Shown here in pieces: positions 24,673 through 37,328 of a DNA stretch of 64,000 nt. This stretch comes from Mycogone perniciosa (Eukaryota > Ascomycota > Sordariomycetes > Hypocreales > Hypocreaceae). The position numbers and the translations under genes were made by a program. The stretch lies in assembly GCA_025331125.1 (NCBI GenBank), contig JAOALB010000066.1, positions 56,942 to 120,941 of the forward strand, in the 5' to 3' direction. Each line of letters starts with the position of its first letter. Position 1 is the first letter of the stretch. The notes below the pieces were generated by a model. The model searched no databases and was not told the DNA's origin. It was given only the letters and a program-made list of their open reading frames with translations.

Positions 24673-27600
24673 TATTAATAACCTTTATTTAAACGGCTAC
24701 TAAAAGCTTTAAGCAATATTGTAAATATATCGACTATAGTATCCTCTTTTAATAACTTTAATACTCTACCTTCTATTTTACTTTATTATTGAAGGCAAAA
24801 TAATAATAGAAATAATAATATAAGTAAAAGTAAAGATAAAAGTAAAGTTAATAAAATAAAATAACTTTATATTTATATAAAAAAGCCTTTTAAAATATAA
24901 AAACTAATTATATAAAATAAAACTAATACTATTAATATTTAATTATTAAAAACACTAGGTTTAATTAAATAATTTACTAATAGTAAATAACTATTATAAA
25001 TTTATAGAATTAAACACTGCCTATACTTGCTTCAAACTTTATATGAAGCTATAAAAACAATTAACTTTTAAAGTAGTTAAAAGAGTCGCTTAAAATATAG
25101 CCCTTTAAACCCTTTAATAAAAGTATTATAATACTTTGAGTGTTTTTTACTTAATTATATAATTATTTTATTTACTTTTTAACTGGCTTTAATATAAGGA
25201 TTAATAAAGTCTTTTTAACAGTTAAATGATTTAAAGGAAATGCCTTAAAGTAGTTTAAATTTACTTAAAGGGATTTCTTTAATAATAAATGTAAAGCCAA
25301 TAAATAAATATAGCTTATATTTATTAATTATAATTAATTTAAAGAAAAGTTAAACAATATCTTTAATAATATTAATAAAAAAGCTATTATAGAAAATAAA
25401 TTTATAAATTCAATTTAAAAAGGAAAATACTTTAATTATATTATATACCTTATAAACTATACTTGTAAAGTTAAATAAAAAACTTTACTTTCATTAAATA
25501 CTTTTATAATAGATTTAAGTTAAAAGTTAAAAAGAAAGCTTATAAATTCTTTTATATTAAAAGTATTATTAACTTTATTACGGAATATATAAATATAAAC
25601 AATTTACTTTATAAACTTTATTTAAATATAAAAAAAAGATAATAGTAATTTAAATAAGTTTATAAAGATTAAAAATATATAAATTAAAGTAAAAGCAATA
25701 AAATTATATTATTAATATTAATAAACTTTAAAGGCCTATACTAAAACCTAAATGAAAGGTTAATATAGTTTTAAAGACTCTTAATTATATATTAATTAAC
25801 TAGACTATATACTATAATAATAATTGCTGTACTTATAAGTCTAGTAAAAATAGAAGCAGATAATATATCAAATAACTTAAAGAAATATCTGTAATAAATT
25901 AAAAGGGGTATTAATTAAAACCTAAATCTTTAATTTTTAAAGGCATCTTTAAAAAAGAATAAAGTAAATAAATATTTACTATACTTAAAGAGTTTAATAA
26001 AATAAAATTTCAACTTTAGCTATATAAAGTTAAATAAAGAAAATAGTATTTTAGATAAAGAAATAATTGTTATAATTAACTCTTAATATATTAATTAAAT
26101 TACTGCAGATAATAACAAATAAACTAATACCAGTAACTTTAATGGTAAGAATAGAAATAACCCTTTATAATATAAACTATAACTATATAGTACTATACCT
26201 TGAAAACTAGAAAATATACTGCCTATAAACAGTAACCTTAAAGGTAAATTAAGTAAATATTATTTAAATTTAATTAAAAGAGTTACTATAAGTATATAAT
26301 AAAATAAGTTAAACCTATATATTTCTATATATAAAGTAACTATACTATAAATAACCTTATTTATAAAAAATACTATACTATATTTTAAGTTATTTACATT
26401 ATATATAAATATATAGTATAATTTTAAAAGAAAGTAAAATATAATGCATTTTTAATTAAAATCCTATTTTACTATATAAAATAAGTATAAAATTATAAAG
26501 GAGCTATATTAAAACTAATTGAACTTTATTACCTATAAAGGAACTGCCTATAATAAAAAAAGGTAGTATTTACTTTAAAGAACTTTAATTAACTATAACA
26601 TTTATATAAAATACAAAGTATTAAAAAACAATTAATATTATTTATAAAAAGGCTATAAAATAATAACTAACAAAGTATATTTTTTAAAATATTAAATAAT
26701 AAAGGTAATAATAAGCATTTACTATATTTTAACTTCAAGATAATAGTTAAAGGATATTAGCTACATATATTAATAGATAATAAAGTAATAGGCAATTTTA
26801 TTATACTTATAACTATAAACTGCCTATAATTACTTTAAAAAAAGAAAACTAAATTATATTAACTTTATTAGGCAGACAAAGGAGCCTTTATATATAATAA
26901 TAAATAAGTTAAGTGAAACATTAATGATCTTAAACTTAGAATGGTTAACTATAAAAGAGTAGTTTTGTATAATATAGTAAACATTAATAAATATAATATT
27001 ATTCTTAGTTATTTTTAGTTAAAATACAATAACTTTAATATTAACTGGGAGAACAGTTAGCTTTATTACCGCAATAACAAAGCTTTTTTTGTAATTATAA
27101 CTATTAAAAAGGCTTTAGCTGTAAGGCAGAAATCCTATATAAAACCCTTAAATAGACTAAAAGAAGGAATTAAAAGAATTACCTTTAATTTGATTATAGG
27201 AATAATTTACTTAAACATAAAAGTTAAATAAAGTAAAGGGAAAAATAAATAAATCTAACGAATAATTGCCTTTTTAAATAAAGTATTTAATAATATTAAT
27301 AAAATACTTAAAATAAAGAGCTGTAGAATAGCAGTATTGCTAAAATAACTATAAAATATCCTTAAAGAATACCAGAAATATAATAAGCTATTTAAAGAAA
27401 TAGTTAATATAAAACTACTGGAATATGGTTAATAAAACTATATAATTAAGCTTAAGAATAATATAAATATTACGTTTTATAAGATTTGTGATTTAAATAA
27501 AAAAAGGCTTAAAAGCCTATATAACTATTTAAATAATATATTAATTAAAGGGTATATTTAACCCTCTTTATTAAAAGTAGGCTATTTTATTATATTTATA

Positions 27601-27699
27601 TTAAAGAAAAGAGGTAAACTATAATTAATTATAAACTATTAATAGTTTAATAAAGCTATTATTAAAAATAAAGGTTTATTATTATTAATTATAGAATTA

Positions 27700-28743
27700 T
27701 AAAATAAATTATAGAAAAAGAAATAGTTTATAGCAGTAAACCTTAAAGGCGCTTATAATTCATTTAAATTAAAGAGAAATATAAATAAATACCTGTATTT
27801 TAAACTAAATACAGTTTATTTAAATACTTAATTATACCTTTTAGCTTTATTAACGCCCCTATAATATTTTAGAAAATAATTAATAATATATTAAAAAATA
27901 TTTTAATATCTTTATAATTATTAACTTAAATAATATTTTAATCTTTTTAAATACCTTTAAAGAATATAAAGTATATATCTATAAAGTATTATAAATATTA
28001 TAAAATACTAAACTATTTATAAAACTAAAGAAATGTAAATTCTATATATAAAAAGTTACTTTTTTAAAGTATATTATTACCTTTAAAGAAATTTTTAGAA
28101 ATTTATTAAAAGTATAAATAATAAAAGATTAACTTATATTTATAATAGTTATAGAACTTTAAAGTTTTTTAAAATTTATTAACTATTATTAATAATTAAT
28201 TAAAAGCTATAAAAGTATTATATAAACCCTTTATAAATTTATTGAAAAATATTAAAGGTTTCTATAAATATTAAATATATAAAATATATTTAATAAATTT
28301 AAATAGCCTATTTTAGAAAAGCTTATATTTATTATATTTAATTTATTTAAAAAAATAAAAGTTAAAATAAATACTTTTAACTTTACTATAAAAGCTTAAT
28401 TTAATTAAAAGGATAAAGATAATAAACTATACTTTGTTGCCTTTTACTTTAAAGCACTATATAACGCAGAATTAAAGTACTTAATATATATTAAAGAATT
28501 CTTTACTATTATTTTTATATTTAAAGAATAGTTATACTATTTATTAAAAGGAATATATAAAGTTAAAGCATATATTAATTATAAAAATATTATATACTTT
28601 ATAATAGTTTAACACCTTTTTAAAAAGCAGATTTATTATATAAAATACCTTCTAAAATTTAATTATATCCTAATCTATTAAAAAGGATTTAAAAATAAAT
28701 AAGTAAATGCATTTAATAGATTAACTAATTATAACTAGGGAAA
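27700..28743 (+). pseudogene. Reverse transcriptase-RNase H relic of Gypsy-2
   Basis: At 27926-27940 the plus strand encodes L-N-N-I-L, the mutated L-D-D-I-L active site. It is followed by a textbook Gypsy continuation: F-K-E-Y-K-V-Y-I-Y-K-V-L, then L-K-K-C-K-F-Y-I and F-L-K-Y-I-I (usual H-V-x-x-V-L, K-x-x-K-C-x-F, F-L-G-x-I-I). RNase H at about 28370-28740 includes V-A-F-Y-F-K-A-L, L-K-Y-L-I-Y-I-K-E-F-F-T-I-I and N-K-x-V-N-A-F-N-R-L (usual N-x-x-A-D-A-L-S-R). Gypsy-1 copy 2 is inserted directly after this RNase H end, separating it from the integrase at 41614 onward. Confidence 0.82.
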
Positions 28744-28748
28744 GATTA

Positions 28749-28920
28749 TGTTACAGTACTGACCGTAACGCGATATTGACGCCCTGTTACGTAAGCTCCG
28801 GTTATATAACCAGGCCCCAACGCGTTCCTAGCTATAGCTTTCTATAAAGCCTTAAGGCTTCCTTACTCTTTATAGTACAATAACGATATTTGCCTTAACC
28901 TGCCTTCCTATACTATAATA
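28749..28920 (+). repeat. 5' LTR of Gypsy-1 copy 2
   Basis: 172 bp, near-identical to the copy 1 LTRs apart from transitions. It starts TGTTACAGTACTGACC and ends ACTATAATA. Confidence 0.95.
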
Positions 28921-30228
28921 GTTTATATTATCCTTTAACTTAGCTGCGCTATCGCGAGGCATATACTTAAGTAATTATAAACTTCCTTAAATTCCCTTTT
29001 TATTCCTAAACCTATAATAATGCCTTTATAGCCTAGCCTTTACCCTTTAAATCCTATAGGAAATTCATTATAAGTAAAATAAATATAAATGCTTTAAACC
29101 TTACTTCATAACTTAACTTGGCCTAATATATTATAGTCTTTATTATAAAGCTAGCGCCTTTCCCTTTTCTCTTTAAAACCCTATAAAAATCTAGTATTAA
29201 TAGTAATTATATATATTTAATAAATGCAATTATAAGGGATAATAACCTTTATTATTAATTTTATCTTTTAAATTAAGTAATAAATAAAGGCTTAATTTAA
29301 TAGGAAAAATAAAAGTAAAACTTTAAATTAGAAATCTTTAAATAGGCAGTTAAAAATTAAAACTTTAAAGTATAAATTAAAGCTTACTTTAAAGCTTTAA
29401 ATATAGCTTTACTGCTAAACTTTAAAAATAACAATTTACTTAACTACTATTAAATTAAAAACTTTAAGTAATTTAATAGTAAATAGAAAAGTATTATGAA
29501 ATACTAGTAAAAATATATTAACTAGTGATTTTAGATTAATATTACGTTTATAAATAATTAATTTATTCTTTTAATTAAATTTATAAAGATTTTATATATT
29601 ATAGGCCATTTAAAGGGAAATATATATTAACTATAATAAAAAGGTTTTAATACTATTATTAAAAATCCTAATAACCTTGCCTAATAGTATTAAGAAATTA
29701 ATATAATATTCTTTATTAATTTTAATAAATAATATAAAACAATTAACCTATTTTAAAAGGTATTATAGTCCTTTAATAACCTATATATATTAAATAAGCC
29801 TTTTCAAAACTTTATAGTAAAGTTATTTATATTAAATAGTAAATATAGTAAAACTGCTAAGTAGATAATAAAGGCTTTAAAGATAAAGGTCTTTTAAGAA
29901 TTTATTAATACTATAAAGACCTAAATAATTAAACTAAATAAGTTTAACTTTATTTAATAATATTAACTTTATTAAACTATTTATAATAGGCTTTAAGAAA
30001 ACGCTTACTATAATGCCTTCTGCGCTGTTTAAATAAATTAGCGGTAATAAAGGTATTAATAATAGCAGTAATATTATTAACGCTAATAAAATAATTAAAT
30101 AAATAACTAAACAAATAACTAAGCCGCTACCTTAACGCTAACTAGTAACTTAATATAGTTAAATACTATATATATTATATTAGTTTACTTTTAAGTCTTT
30201 TATAAGGAATATATCGCTAAAGGATTAT

Positions 30229-31160
30229 ACTTTTACTGTAAAAAACCAGGTTATAGCCTTAATAAATATAATGAAAAAAAGCAGGCTAATATATATTATT
30301 GAAATCTATATTAAATATAAAACTAAAATTATTAAATTTAGCTATACTAGCTATACTTTAACTTAGCAGTACTTTAAAGCTAATAGTAAAATAGTTTAGT
30401 AAAGTATAATAATTAAACCTTAATAGTATATTAATACTACCTATAACACTTAATTAACCTATAAATCTAAGCTTTAAATAATATACCTTTTTTAAATATT
30501 AATAAAGATAATAATAGTAATACTGCTTTATTAACTTTGAATTTACATTAATTTAGCTAGTTATACCTATTAAGAACCTAGACTTAACTTATAAATTAAA
30601 GAAAAGATTAACCTTGATTAGAAGTTGCAAGTAAAGGTTACCTATAAATAGAATTATTATTTTAAAATAAATCTATTACTGTATTTTTAATTAAAAGCCC
30701 TTTAAAGTTAAATTAATAGACAGTAAATCTTTTTTAATATAAACTATACTATCTTTTATATATAATATTTATATTAATATAAAGGCCTTAATAAATAGTA
30801 GCTATCTACTTTAGGCTTTTATTAACTGCGCCTTTATTAAATAATTTAGTATTATTATTTAATAACTACTATTTATTAAAAATCTCTTTTTTATTAATAA
30901 AAGTATAATTAATAAAATTTTAAACTTTTTTATTATATAAACTATAATTAGCCTTTATAAAAAACTTTGCTTTTTTTTATTATAATTATACTTAATAATA
31001 TACTTATTATGTTTAGCTATTTATAGCTAAAAAAATATAACTTCAATATTAACTAAAAAGAATTAACTATTACTTTTAAATTTTATTATTATTATAACTA
31101 TTACCTTTTAAAGAATACAGCTAGCTTTATATAAATTTTAATAGCAGTTAAAATAAAGAA
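30229..31160 (+). pseudogene. Gag knuckle and protease relic of Gypsy-1 copy 2
   Basis: The zinc knuckle starts at about 30229 (C-x2-C-x4-H-x4-C with Tyr replacing the first Cys, the His and the last Cys). The protease core at 30785-30802 reads A-L-I-N-S-S, in the same context as A-L-I-D-S-G in copy 1. The sequence stops at 31160 where the inner Copia begins and resumes at 37329 with the bases expected from copy 1 (compare 15760-15790). Confidence 0.8.
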
Positions 31161-31434
31161 TGTGGCAGAGCGCGGTATAGCTATATAAAGCATTAAGAGA
31201 AATAGGAATAAAGCTTGATTCTAGTGATAGATATACTATAATAGCCTTACTATATATATATATAGCTAATATAAAGGAAAACGTAACATATATATATTAT
31301 AAGCGCTTATATAGTTTAATATACTGCTTATACAATATATATATTAGCTAATATCTACTCTATAAATAGATAAAAGCTTTTTAACGCTAATAAGCGCTAA
31401 TAAGTAATAGGTCTTTAGCCTACTTAACCTAATA
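31161..31434 (-). repeat. 3' LTR of inner Copia copy B
   Basis: 274-bp direct repeat of 37050-37323. It begins TGTGGCAGAGCGCGG in plus-strand reading and ends CTTAACCTAATA. In element orientation it starts TAT, probably a mutated TGT. Confidence 0.93.
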
Positions 31435-34400
31435 TACCCCCTAATTAATAAAGCTATTCCTAGTGCTTTATTAACTACTATCCCAGTTTATCTATAATAT
31501 TATAACTATCTGGCTGCACTTTTAAAGCCTCTTTTACTTAATTAAAAGCTCTTTTATTATAAATATATATTAATATTCTATTATTAAAGGTAGTAAAGAT
31601 ATAAACGCTATAGCTATTATTAATCTATAATAATAATGCCTTTTATATATAGGTATATAAAGGGTAAAAAGCTTTAAGTAATTAACTATTATAGTAATAG
31701 GGTATACCCTTTATAGTAATAGTCTTTAAGCTAAAATTAAATACTTTCTTATACTTTTATATATTTTATTTTAATAATTATATATTTATTAAGTTTAATA
31801 GTATTTTAATGTATTTAAAGCGCTATTAAAAAGGGGCTTTAATAAACCTATTAATAAATATAAAGTTAATAGAGAAATAAAAGATTAAGAATAATTTTTT
31901 TAATATTTTTATTAAAGCTATATATTTTATATATTAATATAATACAGTTAAATATTAATTTATATATTCTTTTTAATTATAAAATATATAATTAATTAAT
32001 TATTATAGTTAATATATTAATTAATATTAAAATTAAATTTTATTTTTTAAAAAAGGCAATATAAACTTATTGCCTTTTTTACTATTTACATAAAGGCAAA
32101 TAACTTTACTTTAATTATAAATATATTAACTATACTTTAATATATAGTATTTTATAAAGTAAAGCTTAAAAAAAGTATAATAAAATACTTTTAAAATAAT
32201 CTTTAAGTATTTATATTATTAATAAAAAAAGTATTATTTAAGGCAGTTAAAACCTATATTTTACTTTACCCTTTATATGAAAAAGCTAAAAAGCGCTATA
32301 TATATAAATAGCAGATTAGTTAATTAACTGCTTTAAAGTATTTTTTATTAAAGTTAATTAAAAATTGCAATAAAGCTAAGGCGCTATATACTATATCTAG
32401 CTTTTTGATAATAGCTATATAAAATATAAATTTTACTTTTTTTTAATATATATTAATAGTTACTTTTATAGTTTATATTATAGTTTTTTTAAACTTTATA
32501 ATTAATATTAAACTATAAAAGGCTATATTCTATTATTAAATTTAAATTATTTTATAACTTTTTTAAAATAAGTTTTATAGAAAAGGTATATTTTATACTC
32601 TTTATAGTTTTAAGTAATTTGAATACTTAAAAACTATTATATATCTCTTTAACTATAAAGCTTATACTTTTACTTTAAAAATATCTAGTAGTTTAATATA
32701 AAAAGCTTTATTATTATTATAATATATAATTAAAATATTATTTATATAAAATATAATAAAAATCTTTTAAGTTTAATTATAAAAAAGGCAGGGGTCTTTA
32801 AAGCTTAAAATTAACCTTTATTTCTTTAAAGTTAAAGATAATTTATTAAATTATAGTTTTAGTAAATCTTTTAGTTTATATAAGGCTTTAGCGAGCTTTA
32901 CTAGATATTTAATACCTTAAAACCTTTAAAAAGCTTATATATAACTAGTTTTAAATTTTTATCCTTTAAAGTATTAAAAAAAGGGTTTTTAATATTATAT
33001 TACTTTAATTTAAAGTTAAATCTTACTGTTAAAGCAATAAATATATAAAAAGAATGCGCTGCTTATATAGCAGTATATATACTCTCAATTATAAAGTATT
33101 CCTATAAATCCCTTTAAACTATAAATTACACTTTATAGTATTTTAAATTTCTATTTTAATTAAATTTATATATAAAAACCTAATATATAAATAATAGCTT
33201 TATTTTTGCCTTTAAGTGTAATATCTTTTACTAAATTCTTTTTATATATAAAAAGTTAATTTTATTATATACAGCTTATTTAAACCTAGCCTTAAAGAGG
33301 TATTTTATAAACTCTTTTTAGTCTTTTAGGGGTTTTACTAAATCTTTTTAGTAAATAATTTATTTATTAAAAGTAATACTTTTTTAAAGGGAAGCTTTTT
33401 AATTTATTACTGTATTAAAAATAGTAAATACTATTACTATATTTTTTAATTTATTATTTATTAGCTTTTATTAATTAAATAGTAATTAATATAGTATTAA
33501 ATTAAAGAGTTTTATAATTATTAAATATATATTAGGGTTATTATCCTTTAAAGCAGTGCTTAAAGTATATATTTTAATTTTGTATATTAGAAGATATTTA
33601 TTAACCTTTTTTATAAGTTATTTCCTTTAAAGTTTTATACTTTTATAAATATTAATTACTGCTTTACTGTTTAAAGAATTATTAGCTAGCTTTTCCTTTA
33701 AAATCTGCTTTTTTAATATAAAAGTAGGCAAGTCTTTTATATATTAATTTACCTTTAACTATAATAGTTTACTTTTTCTTATTAAATAATATACCTTTAA
33801 TATATAAAGCTATTCTTTTATTAACTCTCTTTTATTAAAAAGGGGTAAATTGCTTTTAAAAGTATTACTTAAGGTTTTTATTAACGCGCTAGTTTTATCT
33901 ATAAAAATTAACTATTTTAAAGTAGCCTTTAATATTTAAAGACTAAAAGGTTTTTCTAAATATACTAGTAGTTTGCCTAAAGTATTTATTAAGCTAATTT
34001 TAATACTTTATATACTTCCTACCTTTAAAGGTATACTTTCTTTTTTTATATTACCTATAAAGGTATTTTTTACTGCTGGAATATATATTAAAAAGTATTT
34101 AAATTCTAGCTTATTTCTTTTAATTTTATTATATAGTTTATTTAATTAAATTATAAATAGCTTATTTACATTTTCTTTTTTACTATTAAAAAAGTTAATT
34201 CTATTAAACTAAATATTTTTTATAATAATTATATTCACTAAGGAGGGTAATTGAATATAATATATATTATTTACAGTATATTTAATAAAATATTTAATTA
34301 GGCCTTTAGGCTTTATTTTAAATTCTCTTCTATTCTAGCTAGCTTTACAGTCTTTGTTAAGTATATAAGCTCGGCAGTTATATATATAAAGTCTGCTTTA

Positions 34401-37049
34401 ATTTAGTTATAGGTCTGCAGACAGCCTTTCTATTAAAAAAGGTATAAAATTATAAAACTATTACTTTAATTTTTTAATAGGTAATATTATATTAAAGCTA
34501 TATATAGGACTTATATTAATAATATATACTATAGCGTTTATACTCTTTAGCTATAAATCAGTTAAAAGGCTTATAGCTTTAAGTATCTTTATCTATTTAT
34601 TTATCACTTTTTAACCTATACGCGTTAAGGCGCTATTCGGCTTATATATATAGGAAAAGGCAAGCTTTAAGATAATTCCTTTTATATTTACCTAAATCTA
34701 AAAGTATATTAAGCCTTTAACTGCAATTACAGCCTTTTTATTATCCTGCCTAAGAAAATATATTAAAATATTATATTACATTTTTACTATACTAATAAAG
34801 TTGAAGAGAGTATTAAAGATAGTATTTTGTTCTTTATTTAATAAAAGGCGTATATATAACTATAAAGTATATTTTCTTTAAGTATTCAAAGTTAATTATC
34901 TTTATTATAACTATAAAAACAGTTTTAAAAATTTTAATATACTTTAAAGAATAGTTTTAATACTTATCTTTTAAATATTCTATAAAAGATAACCTGTTTT
35001 ATATATATAAAAGTATAGGCTTTTTACTCTATTCGCATAGTTCCTTTAATATATATATTCCTTACATTTCTTATTAATGCTTTAAGCGCTTTTGGGCTTA
35101 AATATCTTAATTATAGGTATTAAAGCTGCTTTAACTTATTATATAGTATTAGTAGGTTATATATTAGTCTTCTCTTTCTTTTTAATATTATATATATATA
35201 TATAATAGTTTACGCTAGAAAAAAGGCATAAAGTAATTATATTATTGAAAATAATATACTTGAAAATAAAGGCAATATAAAGCAATAAAGGTTTATATTA
35301 AAGAAATAAAAGATTATACCTATACTTTACTTTTTTTATAATAGTATTTAAATTTACTATTTTAGTGTAAAATATATTATTATACCCTATAAGCTATATT
35401 CCTGTTTTCTAAAGCTTTAATAAAGATATAAGATTAATATAAAATCCTTTAACTATTGCTTTATTTATAAGCTTTATTAAGCGCGTTGCCTTTTAATATA
35501 AATTATAGAGAGTCTCCTTTAATAGGCAGTATCCTTTTTTAACTATAAAATACCTAGCTCCTTTTACTTTAATATAATCCTTTTTATATTTAAAATAAGA
35601 AAGCTAAGAATAAGGTAATTCCTGCTATTTACTAGATAAACAATACTATAGGTATTAAAGAGAATACTTTAAAAAGGCAGTAAAGCGTATTCTATATATT
35701 AATATATATTAATATATTTATTATATATACTATAGGGCTTATATCCTTTTTATTAATTAAGTTTAAGGAGGTTAAGGCAGTTATAATAGTTAAAGCTATA
35801 CCTCTTTAAACTAAGGCTATAAAGTTAATACCGTTTTTACTATATTTATTGCAGAGTATATATTATTTATCTTTTTTAAGGCAAATATAAATTTCTGCAG
35901 TTTATTGCAGGTTAAAGATATATTTCTTTTTTTATTAGGTTTTCCTTTAAGCGCAGCGAGTAATATATTATAACCCTGTAAAGGCTAATTATACTTTTCT
36001 TATCTATATAAATATTCCTTTTTAATAAAAGCTTTTAAATATATAGTATTATTTACTATAGCTTTATTTAAGCGGTTATTAAATGTTATATAAGGTCTAT
36101 AAATATAATGTTCTGTATTTTATATATTATTTAAGAAAAGTTAACTAAATTAATTAAAAAAAAAGATTTTAATAGTTTTACTGCTTTTAATTTAATTATT
36201 TATATAGTATAGGTAATATAAAGTAAAGTTTAAAGTATAGGATACTTTAATAACTTTTAAAAAAGCCCTTTAAGCAGCTATTCCTATTACTTTAAAAAGC
36301 TTATACTTTACTATATTTATATAAACGCGTGCCTAGTTTATATACTATACTTTTAACTTTAAATTCCTATACTTTATATTATATAAATTATATTTATATA
36401 GAATCTATACTTTCTTCTATATTATATCTTTATAAAAAGTTAATTATTTTTTAAGCTTTTTTATAATTTAATAAATAATAAACTTAATACTTAAGCTTTT
36501 ATTATGTTTATTAACTGCTTTAATAATAGTAAAGGCTAAAGTTATAGTTTAAGTTATACCTTTAAAGTCTATAAGGATTAAAGTATAAATATTAATATTA
36601 ATTACTTTTTATACTTAGTTAAAGATTGCTGCTTTAGCTTTCTTTTTTTTAATATATAAAGTAATAGTATATTAATATTTATAGAGTAGACTATTATAAT
36701 AAATAAAGATATCTGCTAAAGTAGCTTTCTTTTAAATGCTTTTAAGGCAGTTTCCTTTACTTTAATTAAGGTAGGTGGCTTTAAAGCAGGGAAATAGTTA
36801 TTATCTTAATTAAAGAGATTAAAATTAACCTTATTCTAGATCTTTACAGTAGTTATATAATTATTTAAAACAATAATCTATTTCATCTACTAAACTATTG
36901 AATCTAGCTTATAAAGGTAATATCTTTTATATTATTTATTATAAAAGGTAGCTTTAAAAGCTTAAAGGTAAAAAGAAAGAGTAAAAGTAAAGATATAATA
37001 TTAAGGGAAGTTTTTAGTAACTTTAATAGTTATTACTTAGGCTTATAAC

Positions 37050-37323
37050 TGTCGCAAAGCGCAGTATAGCTATATAAAGTATTAAAAGAAATAGGAATAA
37101 AGCTTAATTTTAGTAATAAATATACTATAATAGCCTCGCTATATATATATATAGCTAATATAAAGGAAAACGTAAAATATATATATTATAAGCGCTTATA
37201 GAGTCTAATATATCGCTTATACAATATATATATTAGCTAGTATCTGCTCTATAAACAGATAAAAGCTCCTTAGCATTAATAAGCGCTAATAAATGGTAGG
37301 TCCTTAGCCTACCTAACCTAATA
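37050..37323 (-). repeat. 5' LTR of inner Copia copy B
   Basis: 274-bp direct repeat of 31161-31434. Just outside its inner edge the sequence GGCTTATAAC (37041-37050), on the element strand GTTATAAGCC, sits where a primer binding site would be. The same bases follow the 5' LTR of the Copia copy at 50623. Confidence 0.92.
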
Positions 37324-37328
37324 AAAAA

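Larger units (their letters stand above)
31161..37323 (-). mobile_element. Innermost Copia element (Copia-1 copy B)
   Basis: 6163-bp Ty1/Copia element on the minus strand with 274-bp LTRs at 31161-31434 and 37050-37323, inserted in Gypsy-1 copy 2. The target duplication is AAGAA (31156-31160) / AAAAA (37324-37328), differing by one G-to-A change and confirmed by the uninterrupted sequence of copy 1 near 15770. The RT active site on the minus strand (about 32730-32757) reads F-Y-I-N-N-I-L-I. It lacks the 870-bp 3' module; the junction is at about 31626-31637 in a TAATAATAAT-like run. It is less mutated than outer copy D, consistent with being the youngest member of the nest. Confidence 0.93.
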
